Under the pieces are notes generated by a model. That model had not been told where the DNA came from, searched no databases, and saw only the letters and a list, made by a program, of their open reading frames with translations. A stretch of 29,585 bases of DNA. Source: Chrysochromulina tobinii (taxonomy: Eukaryota; Haptophyta; Prymnesiales; Chrysochromulinaceae). Numbering within the stretch: position 1 is the first letter of the stretch; each line of letters opens with the position of its first letter. Made by a program: the position numbers and the translations under genes. The stretch spans positions 1-29,585 of the forward strand of contig JWZX01003297.1 of assembly GCA_001275005.1 (NCBI GenBank). Reading direction: 5' to 3'. Shown one piece after another: positions 1-9,465 of this stretch.

Positions 1-563
1 GCTGTGCGGCCATTTGCGAACAGCGACGAGCTGACCCAAGCAGTGCACAGCATGTTTGGTTATCCTCCGGATCATCCTCCGGATCATCCTCCGGATCATC
101 CTCCGGATGCCGAGGTGCCCGAGGAGTACGTGAAGGAATGCAAGGCCACGCTCGGCAGCAATCTCGACTTTGTTAGTCGTGCACGAACGAGGATTACTTC
201 TTCGGCCCACAGAAGGAGCTCATTCTGAAGCTCGCCAACGAGCTCGCGGCCGCCGCGGCCGCCCCGAACGAGCCCAACGGGGTAGCAGCCGCTCCTGCCA
301 CTCCTGCCGCCACAACCACCGCCTCCACTACGGCAGCTGCTCAACCGTCGCCTCAACGCACGTCGCCTCGACGAGCGCATGCTGCTGCTGCCGCCACCGC
401 CTCGACGAGCGCATGCTGCTGTTCCGTACGTTTGGCCGCATGGCCAATCAAGACGCCGTGCGCGCGCGCGCATTTCTGCCGGCTTGATTTCCCCCGGCTC
501 GTCCACTCTGCTTACCATATTTGTGCGAGGTGCGGACTGCGGTACTTGTACGCCACGCGCTGA
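1..563 (+). CDS. 3' part of an unrecognised protein gene, cut by the left edge and containing a frame break
   Basis: The reading frame is open from base 1 and encodes a polar segment, a Pro-Pro-Asp-His tandem repeat, then a segment ending in GSNLDF near 171. There the frame runs into non-coding-looking sequence, while another frame resumes at 186-194 with NEDYFFGPQKELILKLANEL followed by an Ala/Thr/Pro-rich tail, stopping at TGA 561-563. The frame carrying the tail has a TAG at 174-176, so the two parts join only past that point. Bases 172-191 begin GT and end AG, and removing these 20 bases gives an in-frame join, but 20 bases is shorter than almost any known spliceosomal intron. A sequencing indel or a decayed gene is equally possible. 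I do not recognise the family. The last 80 or so residues are low complexity with Cys and Arg clusters and may not be translated. Confidence 0.4.
64..108 (+). repeat. 12-bp in-frame minisatellite (Pro-Pro-Asp-His)
   Basis: The unit cctccggatcat occurs three times in full and a fourth time in part, without mismatches. It keeps the reading frame of the left-edge gene and would be length-polymorphic. Confidence 0.9.
365..421 (+). repeat. Partial tandem duplication, 34-bp period
   Basis: A 23-base string starting gcctcgacgagcgcatgctg is found at 365 and again at 399. The 34-base spacing is not a multiple of three, so the two copies are read in different frames of the left-edge gene, which argues that this tail is under weak constraint. 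Confidence 0.7.
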
Positions 564-854
564 GAGACGGGGTTGGTAGTGGTTTGCCAAGATGGTATAT
601 ATACCACAAAAAGTGGTATATATACCACTTCGAGGTTATTTGGTTGCGTGTAGGTATCCTTCTAAAATCCCAAATACCGGGAAATATCAAACACTGGCTC
701 AATCGAACTCGACTCGTTTGCCGTTTGGGTGAAAATACTAAATAGCAGAGCTCAGAGCATAGTGACGGCATGCCAGGTGAGAGGTGTGGTCTAATGGGAA
801 AATCTCTCTTGTCATGCTCTCGACTACTACTCGCTCTCGCTCTCTCCGAGCATG
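564..854. other. Intergenic region between convergent genes
   Basis: No convincing coding sequence. It holds the paired palindromes at 593-627 and some AT-rich sequence near 645-690, and lies between the end of the left-edge gene (+) and the end of the LRR gene (-), so it is 3' flank for both. Confidence 0.5.
593..627. repeat. Two copies of a 14-bp perfect palindrome
   Basis: The perfect palindrome TGGTATATATACCA lies at 593-606 and again at 614-627, separated by seven bases (CAAAAAG). Each copy can fold alone, and the two copies can pair with each other into a longer hairpin. It sits in the 3' intergenic space between convergent genes, so a role in RNA 3' end formation or as a protein binding site is possible, but nothing in the sequence proves it. 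Confidence 0.85.
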
Positions 855-2846
855 TCATGCTGTCATGCTGTCATCGAAGCAAGCCGGAAGCTCAATTGAC
901 GTCATCGAGGAGCAGCCATAAAAGGCGTCGTCACCGATGCTCGTGAGGCCGGCGGGCAGCACGATCGACGTCATCGAGGAGCAGCCATGGAAGGCGTGGT
1001 CACCGATGCTCGTGAGGCCGGCGGGCAGCTCGATCGACGTCAACGAGGAGCAGCCATAAAAGGCGTAGTCACCGATGCTCGTGAGGCCGGCGGGCAGCTC
1101 GATCGACGTCAACGAGGAGCAGGAAATGAAGGCGCAACTGACAATGCTTGTGAGGCCGGCGGGCAGCTCGATCGACGTCAACGAGGAGCAGCACTCGAAG
1201 GCGCTCTCTCCGAGGCTCGTGAGGCCGGCGGGCAGCTGGATCGACGTCAATGAGGAGCAGCCACAGAAGGCGCGCTCACCGAGGCTCGTGAGGCTGGCGG
1301 GCAGCTCGATCGACGTCATCGAGGAGCACCACTCGAAGGCGTTCACACCGATGCTCATGAGGCTAGAGGGCAGCTCAATCGACGTCAACCTGGAGCAGCC
1401 CTCGAAGGAGAACTCACCGAGGCTCGTGAGGCCGGCGGGCAGCTCGATCGACGTCAACGAGGAGCAGGAAATGAAGGCGCAACTGCCGATGCTTGTGAGG
1501 CCGGCGGGCAGCTCGATCGACGTCAACGAGGAGCAGAACTCGAAGGCGCTCTCTCCGAGGCTCGTGAGGCCGGCGGGCAGCTGGATCGACGTCAATGAGG
1601 AGCAGCCACAGAAGGCGCACTTACCGAGGCTCGTGAGGCTGGCGGGCAGCTCGATCGACGTCATCGAGCAGCAGCCCCAGAAGGCGTTCACACCGATGCT
1701 CATGAGGCTGGCGGGCAGCGTGATTGACGTCAACGAGGAGCAGTCCTCGAAGGCGCTCTCACCGATGCTCGTGAGGCCGGCGGGCAGCGCGATCGACGTC
1801 ATCGACGTGTCGTCGCGGAACGCGTTCACCAGCACGTGCGCCTCGCCATGGCGCAGCACGCACGCCGCGAGCAGCACCTCCATCGGCACCTCGCCCTCGC
1901 CGCGGATGCACGCGCGCACCCCTGCCATCGGATACGGTTGCGTACCATCTCCATATTCTTCTGATCCATCCGAAGACGCCACGCGCCTCAGCGCGGCCAC
2001 GTCCACCTCGAAGCCGCCCAACCCCGTCACCTTTGCCAGGTTGGGCAGCCCGCACGACGCGTCGACCGCGTCGGCGATGAGGCGACCGGCGGCGCGGCTG
2101 TCCAAGAGGTTGAGCTCGGTCACCTCGACGAGGTTGCTCGTGAGCGGCAGGCCGACACGTGTGCACAGCCGCGCGCACAGGACGCGCCGCGCCCGCGCAC
2201 GCCACGCGAGGCTCACGCCCTTGAGCGCGCACAGCGTCGGCACGTCGGCGTCCGCGAGGGCGTCCTCGAGGGCGTCCTCGTTGACGAGCTGCGTCGAGAG
2301 CCAGCACATGGGCGCTGGCGGTGTGGGTGCGTCGGCTGCTCCCGGAGCCGTGGCGTTGTGCTGAGCGTCTTGCGTGTAGAGCGGCTCCTCCGTCGCCGCC
2401 TGCCGCTCCGCCTCGGTGGGGAAGTCGCTCACGACGTCCAGCAGCCGCCCGAGCTCCGGGCCACTCTTGCCGGCGAGGTGGCCGGTGCACAGGGATCGCG
2501 AGAGGAGGCGGCGCAGCTCGATGTCCACGTCGAGAAAGTGCGCGCCATGCAACAGCTGGGCGAGCTGCGCGGGCGAGCACCCCTCCAGCGCCCTGCCATC
2601 CTCCGCACCGCCCTCGGCGACGCGCGAGAGCGTGCGGAGCGCAGCCGCAGGCACCAGAGTGGCGAACGCCCCCTCGGCGCCGCCCGTGTCGCTCACCCAG
2701 TTGGCGAGCGTCGCCGATCGCGCCGCGGCCAAACGGGACCACGCAACCTCCTCGCCCTCGGCGCTTCGCACCCTCACATCGCCGTCGTCGCCGTCGCCGC
2801 TGATGTCATTGCCACCGCCGACGTCGCGGACCCGACGACGCTTCAT
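855..2846 (-). CDS. Skp1-like / F-box-like protein with 13 BspA-type (LRR_5) leucine-rich repeats
   Basis: The 663-residue reading frame starts at an ATG and has no intron. Residues about 24-158 resemble Skp1: a beta-rich BTB-like start (VRVRSAEGEEV), then LLHGAHFLDVDIELRRLL matching the Skp1 region AANYLDIKGLLD, and a tail with DFPTEAERQAATEE matching the NDFTEEEE region. Residues about 190-232 look like a degenerate F-box (DVPTLCALKGVSLAWRARAR). Residues 353-651 are thirteen exact 23-residue repeats of the type LPAGLTSIGDYAFYGCSSL, the LRR_5 or BspA class, which forms a curved binding surface. Skp1 and F-box proteins are normally separate subunits of SCF ubiquitin ligases, with the LRR binding substrate. 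A single-chain adaptor and substrate receptor is therefore my inference. The last repeat breaks off at ELPAC and a short tail follows. The repeat class is certain; the Skp1 call is likely and the F-box call is tentative. Confidence 0.85.
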   Translation of the reverse strand: MKRRRVRDVGGGNDISGDGDDGDVRVRSAEGEEVAWSRLAAARSATLANWVSDTGGAEGAFATLVPAAALRTLSRVAEGGAEDGRALEGCSPAQLAQLLHGAHFLDVDIELRRLLSRSLCTGHLAGKSGPELGRLLDVVSDFPTEAERQAATEEPLYTQDAQHNATAPGAADAPTPPAPMCWLSTQLVNEDALEDALADADVPTLCALKGVSLAWRARARRVLCARLCTRVGLPLTSNLVEVTELNLLDSRAAGRLIADAVDASCGLPNLAKVTGLGGFEVDVAALRRVASSDGSEEYGDGTQPYPMAGVRACIRGEGEVPMEVLLAACVLRHGEAHVLVNAFRDDTSMTSIALPAGLTSIGESAFEDCSSLTSITLPASLMSIGVNAFWGCCSMTSIELPASLTSLGKCAFCGCSSLTSIQLPAGLTSLGESAFEFCSSLTSIELPAGLTSIGSCAFISCSSLTSIELPAGLTSLGEFSFEGCSRLTSIELPSSLMSIGVNAFEWCSSMTSIELPASLTSLGERAFCGCSSLTSIQLPAGLTSLGESAFECCSSLTSIELPAGLTSIVSCAFISCSSLTSIELPAGLTSIGDYAFYGCSSLTSIELPAGLTSIGDHAFHGCSSMTSIVLPAGLTSIGDDAFYGCSSMTSIELPACFDDSMTA
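894..1790 (-). repeat. 69-bp tandem repeats (13 units) with a 345-bp higher-order duplication
   Basis: Thirteen units of 69 bases encode the 23-residue leucine-rich repeats. Units 2-6 and 7-11 match one to one: both blocks run VNAF, then CAF/RAF with FCG, then QLPAGLTSLGESAF, then SCAFISC. The string aggaaatgaaggcgcaactg occurs at 1121 and again at 1466, exactly 345 bases or five units apart. This shows recent block duplication. The repeat also leaves a long antisense frame open, which is a by-product. Confidence 0.95.
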
Positions 2847-3266
2847 GGATGCAGCACTTCCTAAATCAGTCCCACGACCTCCCTAAGTTGGACCGTTATT
2901 CATACCGGTACTTTTCCATGGTGTGGACTTTGGAATAATTACGGAAAACGGCGCGTGTGCGCAAGAGCGTACGGTGGTCCAGTCGCTAATGCGTGGTTCG
3001 GTTCATCTTGGTTCACGCGCGAGTAGCCGAGCCTACGAGCCTGCGCGCTGCGGAACGCATCAAGAAGCAGACGCTAATGGCAGATGCCCATCTCCGCCAT
3101 CAGGGCATCACCCATACATCACCCATGGAAAAAAATAAAAAAATCTCACGAGATCTCGGCCCACGTAGCCGCGGCGGTTCGCACGACCGTCATGGGGCCT
3201 TAACATCGACCGTAACATGCTGTTATGGGGCCCTAACACATTAGCGTTATGGGGCGTCTATCTAGA
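2847..3266. other. Intergenic region upstream of the LRR gene
   Basis: No gene seen. It is the 5' flank of the LRR gene and the 3' flank of the Kelch kinase gene, both on the minus strand. It contains an A-rich run at 3129-3146 and three loose copies of a motif containing atggggc (near 3191, 3224 and 3248), two of them followed by taaca. I could not identify a promoter element. Confidence 0.4.
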
Positions 3267-6200
3267 CTACCCTGCGAACCGGGCTTTCCTGTCGCCGCCG
3301 CCGCTCGAGCCGCCGCCATGAGCCTTCTTCAACACAGAAGAGCCGCCTCCGAAAGCGGGGCTCCCAAAGCGGGGCTCCCCAAAATGGGACTCGCCCCCCA
3401 TGGGCCCGAGGCCAGCCTGCAGCCTGTCGAGCTCCGACTTGAAGGCGCTCTGGCTCTCGTGCAGCATGGCAAAGGAACCGCCCACCTGTTGGGTGTCGAG
3501 CCCGCCGACCAGGTACGCGTGGCGCAGGATCATCTCGATGGTGGCGCGCTCCTTGGGTCGCTTGACCAGAATCTTGGCCAGTAGGTGCTGCGCCTGCGTG
3601 TCAGCAATGCGCGCCATCGGCAGCTCGAGAGGCGTCGACGAGGCGAGCACCTGCAGCGCCACGTCATCCGAGCAGCCCGCGAAGAAGGGCTCGTTGGTGA
3701 AGAGCTCGAACGCAATGAGCCCGACCGCCCAGATGTCCATCGCCACGGACGCTCGCAAAGGCTTGCCGTTGGGCAGCTTCAGTGGTGCCTCGAGCTGGCG
3801 GAGCTCGTCCTTGTTGAAGTCACCCACGTCGCCCGCGGTGTTCACCACCGACGAGGCCTGCGCCACTGCGCGCGCGAGGGTGGGGCTCTCGGAGAGGAGG
3901 GCCCCCTTGCCTAAATTGGGTCCCCACTGGTCCGAGGTGGCGTCTACCGGTCCGCGCGCGCGGGAGTACTCGAGGGGCGGCAGCGCGCCCAGTCGCATCG
4001 TCTCGAGAGCCGCGGACGCGAGCTCGGGCGCGGCGTAGAAGGGCGTGAGCTTGAAGTGCACCGTGTCACCATTCTTTCGCAGGCACTCGAGGTCGATCAA
4101 CTTGAAGGTGAGCAGCGAGCCGAAGATGACAATGTTGGCCGGCTTGAGGTCGACGAGCACGAAGCCGCGCGAGTGGACGAAGTCGACCGCGAGGCACAGG
4201 CGCTCGAGAACGTGCTTGCGCTCGACCGGCTGCAGCTGCCCCTCAGCGAGAAGCTCGGCGAGGGAGCAACTGCCGCCCTCGAGCACCACGGCTGACGGTG
4301 CGTCCTCTTCATCGAACGCGTCCAGGAAGCGTACGATGTACTCGGACTGCATCGCGCGCAGCAGCTTCATCTCGCGCGCAAAGTACGTGCGGCTCGAGTG
4401 CACCTTGACGGCGATCGGCTGTCCCGTCTTGACATCCTCGCCCAACACAACGCGCGCCGAGCCGCCGATGTACGTCTTCCCATTGAGCAGGTAGCGGCCG
4501 CGGTACACTTGGCCAGCCACGACGAATCCATGTGTCTGCGCCCCCTGAGTCCGGCCATCCACGTCCTCTGTCCTCCGGCTTGAGGTGGCGTCGGCGGCGC
4601 TGCTCGATCCGGCCGCCGCGGTGCTCTTGACCTTCATGGCAGTGGCGGCGGCCGCCGCGAGCGCGGCCGCCGCTCCGCCAGCCTTGATTGCGGTGCTACC
4701 GCCGCCGCCCTTTTCGCTCATCTGCTGCAGCTTATGCTTGTGAATAGCGACCGTGAGCTTGCGCCGCGCGCCAAGCGCCGTCACACCCATGTCCTTCAGG
4801 TCGGCGTCGGAGAGCGTGAGTAACGAATCGACGTCCACTTCCTGTCGAAGGAAGAGGCGCGTGTACTTATTCATATCGAGCTCCTGCAGCAAGGACACAA
4901 GCTGTGAAGCACGCGTCGCGTCGAGTCCTCGCCCGTCCGTGCGCCCGAATTCCGCGCCCATTTCCGCAGCAAAGAGCCCCGCCGCCGCCGCGTCGAGGGT
5001 CGAGGGCGCCTTCTTGAGTACGCCCGTGGAGGCGACCTCCCCGGGCGCGTGGCCCGTGTCAAGCAGCGACATGTGGCCGTCACCACCCACGCCGCCGAAG
5101 ACGAAGATCTTGCCCTTGCGCGTCGAGACGGTATGCCGGTACGCGGGCGGTGGGCGCCGCCCCGCGTACTTGGGCATCGAGAACGTGCGTGCCTGCAGGT
5201 CCATGACCACCAGGTCGTTGCGCGCGCCCGCCGCGTAGCCCGTGACGAACCCCCTTCCGAAGAGGTACGAGGCGAGCGAGTCGGGCACGCCACCCGTGGT
5301 GCCGCCGAAGATGAGTAGCCTGTGGTCGATGGCCACAGCGCCGTGCCCGAAGAGGGGCAGAGGGCGCGGCCCTTCCCAGAGGAAGCTGCCAATGTTCGTC
5401 CAGCTCATGTTGACGGTGTCGAACGCGACGAGCTGGTTTAACGCCACCTCGTTGAAGCTGCCGCCGTAGACGACCATGACATGACCCACGAGAGTGGCCG
5501 AGTGAAGCACGCACGGGGCGGGCGGCTGGCCCACCGTGTGCGGGCGTATCCACACGAGGATGCCCGTGTCGAGCGCCACAAGCTCGTTCCAGTACTGCCG
5601 TTGGCCATACCCTCCAAAGACAAACATCTTGCTGTCGTGAAGGACCGCAGTATGTCCCACGCGTGCCGATGGCTGGGAACCAGAGGTGGTCGGGCGCGAC
5701 CAGAGCATGTTGAGCGTGTCGATCACACTGAAGGCCGCGTGCGCTGCCTTGCCGTCGCCGCCTCCCCACACGATGAGCTCCGAGCCCAAGACCACCGCCG
5801 AGTGGCCCACGAGCGCATCGGGCGGCGTGCCGTACATAGGAGGGCGCGTCCACGTCTGCAGATTCGGGTCCAGCACGTATAGGTCGTTGTGCGCGACGCC
5901 CTGCGACGCGCCGCCGAGCACGTACAGCCGCGCGCCGATGAAATTGCTCGTGTGGCCCACGCGGCAGTCGGGCGGCTTGCCCGCGTACGAGGGTGTGAAC
6001 CACGTCACGTACACGAGCACGTGAAGATCACGTAGCGAGGTGCGGCCGTCAGAGCCGCCGAAGATGTAGAGATCGGTGCCCACGCGCGTCGCCGTGGCGC
6101 CCATGCGCGCAGGCGGCGAGGTGCCGTCGAGAATGGGCATCGACCAGCAGTAGGTGTGCGTGTTGAGCATCGCAACCGTCGAGAGCGGCTTGCCACCCGC

Positions 6201-7182
6201 AATGCCCATCAGCATGAACACGTACGTGTCGAGGACCACGAGCGAGGGACGCGCGCGAGAGAGCGGTGGCTTGCCGCTCGTCGGCTGCGGCACCCAGCGC
6301 AGGGTGTTGCCGCTCGCGCCTTCGCGGTAGCGCAGCGCGTACAGCGTGCCGAATGTGTCGTGAGCGTCCGCTGCGAAGACCTGCCAACATCGTCGGGCAG
6401 AGCGACGGAAGAAGCGTCAGCAGGGAGCCTGGTGGACGATCGGGGTGGGGGGTGCGGCCGAGACGAGGGGCGGCGGCCATGGGCGCGAAGAAAGGGGCAT
6501 TCTCGCGGCTAGGGCTCATGAGGCAGAGGCATACGAGTAGGCACGCGAGCAAGGGCGCCTCCGCAGCGTCGTCGATGAGGACGGTCGCATGGCGGTTGCC
6601 GAGGATCGGCGGCTCGCCCAGGACGGGAGGGTGAGTCCAGGTGAGCTGCTCGCCGACCTCGAGCACGTGCAGGTCTGAGAGTGCCTGGCGCGAGTTGTGC
6701 CCGCCCAGAATGAAGAGGCGCGGTGCATGGGTGGCATCCACAGTGACACAGGTGTGCCCGAAACGCGAGTCGGGCACCACACCGGCCACGATCGGCGTAC
6801 TCCAATCCATGCTGACCGTGTCGAGCACATGGACATCGATGCCGCCACCGATGCCGCCCCAAATGTACAGGTTACGGTCGACGACTGCGCTAGTGTGGCG
6901 CGAGCGCATCGGAGGCGCAACGCCGGTGCACGGCGGCTGCGACCACGAATGGTCGCGAACATCGAAAACATGAAGATCGCCGTAGAGATCCGATTTATCG
7001 CCGCCGCCGAAGATGAAGATGCGCGATTCGATGAGATTGGCAGTGTGACCGTTGCGAGCTGCTGGCGCCGTGCCGCTGCGATCCGGATTCATCCACGTTA
7101 GTGCGTGCGTGGTCTCCTGTTCGGCCTCTTTGCCAATATCGGCCTCATTGACGCCGAGGAGGTTTTTCAAGTAGCCCATCAT
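3267..7182 (-). CDS. Kelch-repeat / SAM / protein kinase fusion protein (two exons)
   Basis: Exon 1 (7182-6535) and exon 2 (6380-3267) join in phase across a 154-bp intron to give about 1,253 residues. I count twelve Kelch repeats between about residue 25 and 690, each with an H(T/S)A start and a GG pair, enough for two six-bladed propellers. A SAM domain follows at about 707-761 (LDMNKYTRLF, then DLKDMGV). After an Ala/Ser-rich linker, a kinase domain runs from about 833 to 1173: Gly-rich loop IGGSARVVLGED, lysine in IAVKVH, helix C glutamate in FAREMKLL, catalytic Asp in LVDLKPANIV, metal site IDLECL, and APE in YAAPELAS. The His and Arg of the usual HRD motif are replaced by Leu and Val, and DFG reads DLE, so activity may be altered, but the key Lys, Glu and both Asp remain. 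The C-terminus is Gly/Ser-rich. Partners and substrates are unknown. The domains are clear; the splice junction is inferred. Confidence 0.9.
6381..6534 (-). other. Intron of the Kelch/SAM/kinase gene
   Basis: The donor reads GTATGC after a complete codon and the acceptor reads TTGGCAG before the codon for Val. Joining them in phase 0 rebuilds the fourth Kelch repeat (ATVLIDD, then VFAADAHDTFGTLYALRY), which is split between two frames in the genome. Length 154 bp. Confidence 0.8.
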
Positions 7183-7416
7183 CTTTCACAATGTTGTGGC
7201 CAGGGCGCTCAGGCCGCTGGACTGGGGAGGGTTCTGGCGCCCGCACTTTCACGACGCGGTGTGTGTGAATAGAGGTGTGAATGACCGGACTTTCGTTCGT
7301 ACCAGTTTGCATTCAGATTGTACTCAGTTTGAAATCAGGGTATGAGGATTGTGTGCAAACCCTCCCCAATATTCCTAAGAGTAAAACTTGGTGTGTTGTG
7401 AATGAATGGTCGGGAA

Positions 7417-9465
7417 TCAAGCTCCCATCGCGGCCAACACCGCCGAGACCTGCTGTTTACTCGCCAACAACCGCAGCCGTGCACGCGTCTGGCCATCTGC
7501 CTCGACGGCACTCACACAGCACGCGACGAGGGCTTCGTCGGAGCCCTCTCGGCCATCGTCAGAGCCGAGCAGGCACACGCTCTCCTGTAGACCACGCGGC
7601 AGCCCGAGCGCCTCGCCGCGCACGTGGCACTGCAAGACGGCCACCAGCTCGGCCCACGGAAGCTTGGCGACGCAACGGGGCGGCAGAGCGGGCAGCAGCA
7701 GCGCCGCGCCGTCCTGCACGAGCTGGTACTTGCCGCCCGGGAAGCGTACAAAGACGCGGGCGCCCGCACACACCGGACGGAATGCGGGGCGTGCGTCGGC
7801 AAGCACCGCAGCCGTTGTCTCGCTGAGAACCACGATCGTCCGTGGCGCATGTGGCTCGGCGGCCATCCGCTCCTCGCCTTCGTGCTCGTGCTCTTGCTCG
7901 TGCTCGTCGTCGTCGTCCTTCTCATCCAGTGCGCCATCCTCATCCCCATCGTCGTCATAGCCGCCACCCCCGATGCGAGCTACTGCGTGAGAGTCGTCGG
8001 CATGCAGCCGACGCCCGATGACACGTACAAACGTGTGGTGCTCGGCCGCACTCAGCCCAAGGCTCGAGGTGAGCATGCGACAAGCCTCGGGCGACACCGG
8101 CCGGTACTGGCGGCCGGCGCTCGGCGGCGAGAGCGCTCGCGACGGCGCTCGCGGCGGCCTCGGCGCGGGCGTGCATCGTCGGATGAGTGCTACGAAGAAG
8201 CCGCCAGAGTCGTGCAAGTGGGGCACGAGGCGCATGCAGCGCGGCAGCACGCTGAGGATGGCGTCGGCCCCCTCGGCGGACCCGGCGGGGGGCCACATCG
8301 TCGCGCGGAAGCAGCGGCGCAGGCCCTTGCTCACGCGCTTGCGCTGCGACTGCCCAAAGGAGTGCAGCCGCCGCATTCGGTCGTCGAAGACTGCCCACGT
8401 CGTCAGTCCAGGCCGCCGCTGCAGCTCGGGAAGGAGGTGTGCAGTCGGCAGCAGCTCCAACTCGCCGGAACTCCTCTGAAGCAGCGCGACGACGACGGCC
8501 TCATTCTCGAGCGGGTTGAGGGAGCACGTGGAGTAGGCCATCACGCCGCCGGGCGCGAGCAGGTGTGCCGCGCGCAGCGCCAGCTGCAGCTGGAGGGAAT
8601 GGAGCTGGCGACCAAGGTGGGGCGACCAATAACGCCACAGCTCGGGCGCCTTGCGGATCGCGCCGTCGCCCGTGCAAGGAACGTCGCACACGATCCGGTC
8701 GTAGCCGCGCCGCGCCGCCCCGTCGCCGCAGCCTGCGCCGATCAGCGAAGGCAGCGCCTGCGCCCTGTGTGTTACGACCGCAAGCCGAGAAGACGCTAGA
8801 CCGAGCGCGCGGCATCGCTTGGAGAGCGTGAATGCGCGCACAGGCTTCATGTCATTGGCGACGACAGCACCGGCACCCGATACAAGCTCGAGCAGTTGGG
8901 TCGTCTTCGAGCCCGGCGAGGCGCAGCAATCGAGGCACAGGTGGTGTGGCTGCACATCGAGGAGTGCCACCGGCACCATCGACACGAGTTCCTGCCGCTG
9001 CGCTGCGCCCACGGCGCACGCACCGCCCAGCCACTTGTGGATCTCGCGCGTCACCGTGCTCTCGCGTGCGGAGAGCGTCGCGCGGTCGTAGGGAAGCTGC
9101 CACGCACCGGCCACGGGCAGCGGTGTTGTGTGGCAGCCGGGGAAGCTCTCACGCAACTGGCGCCACTGCTCACGGTAGCCACTAACCGTCCTGGCGCTGC
9201 CCGGATACGCGCTGAAGCGGAAGGTCACTGGTAGTGGCCGGTGCAACGCGGCAAGCAGTGCGTCCCACTCGGAAGGTGGCACGATCCCTTGAGCCTTGTA
9301 GTATGCCTCAAACGCGGCCGTGGAGTGCACCTCGTCAGCCAACGGCGCTTGATGGGTGTGCTCAGCCGCTTCAGCAAGCTGCCGCGCTGCCATTTGCCGG
9401 CGACGCGTCGCATGCGTTGGCGTGTGCCGCTTCTTGCGCTTCGCCAATTTCGTGTCGACGCCCAT
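7417..9465 (-). CDS. NSUN2: tRNA (cytosine-5) methyltransferase, NSUN2/Trm4 type
   Basis: This single-exon 682-residue protein transfers a methyl group from S-adenosylmethionine to cytosine C5 in tRNA, normally in the nucleus. It carries the AdoMet-binding signature CCASPGSKTTQLLE (from about residue 179), the motif DVPCTGDGAIRK with the release cysteine C264, and YSTCSLNPLENEAVV with the nucleophile C314. The 50-residue spacing of the two cysteines equals that known for human NSUN2. DGAIRK and SLNPLENEAVV are typical of the NSUN2/Trm4 branch. The N-terminus is very basic (KLAKRKKRH, then RRR), consistent with nuclear targeting. After the catalytic domain comes an acidic Asp/Glu/His-rich insertion (about residues 495-530), then a C-terminal region with FVRFPGGKYQLV. 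It is divergently arranged with the gene at 9731. Family assignment is firm; substrate specificity is inferred from the family. Confidence 0.95.
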   Translation of the reverse strand: MGVDTKLAKRKKRHTPTHATRRRQMAARQLAEAAEHTHQAPLADEVHSTAAFEAYYKAQGIVPPSEWDALLAALHRPLPVTFRFSAYPGSARTVSGYREQWRQLRESFPGCHTTPLPVAGAWQLPYDRATLSARESTVTREIHKWLGGACAVGAAQRQELVSMVPVALLDVQPHHLCLDCCASPGSKTTQLLELVSGAGAVVANDMKPVRAFTLSKRCRALGLASSRLAVVTHRAQALPSLIGAGCGDGAARRGYDRIVCDVPCTGDGAIRKAPELWRYWSPHLGRQLHSLQLQLALRAAHLLAPGGVMAYSTCSLNPLENEAVVVALLQRSSGELELLPTAHLLPELQRRPGLTTWAVFDDRMRRLHSFGQSQRKRVSKGLRRCFRATMWPPAGSAEGADAILSVLPRCMRLVPHLHDSGGFFVALIRRCTPAPRPPRAPSRALSPPSAGRQYRPVSPEACRMLTSSLGLSAAEHHTFVRVIGRRLHADDSHAVARIGGGGYDDDGDEDGALDEKDDDDEHEQEHEHEGEERMAAEPHAPRTIVVLSETTAAVLADARPAFRPVCAGARVFVRFPGGKYQLVQDGAALLLPALPPRCVAKLPWAELVAVLQCHVRGEALGLPRGLQESVCLLGSDDGREGSDEALVACCVSAVEADGQTRARLRLLASKQQVSAVLAAMGA

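Noticed and set aside
1075-2364. A 429-residue + strand open frame across the LRR gene
   Set aside because: It is the antisense of the 69-bp repeats: a repeat length divisible by three keeps the opposite frame open. Its product is the repeated VRPAGSSIDVNEEQ, with no family character.
2985-3060. Possible tRNA near ggttcggttc
   Set aside because: The stretch has no consistent B-box, cloverleaf or acceptor stem that I could build on either strand.
4871-6003. Overlapping minus-strand frames within the Kelch gene
   Set aside because: They are alternative frames of the same exon and lack Kelch motifs.
7624-8799. A 391-residue + strand open frame over the methyltransferase gene
   Set aside because: It lies antisense to a well-recognised NSUN2-type protein, and its composition is Arg/Ala-rich as expected for a GC shadow frame.
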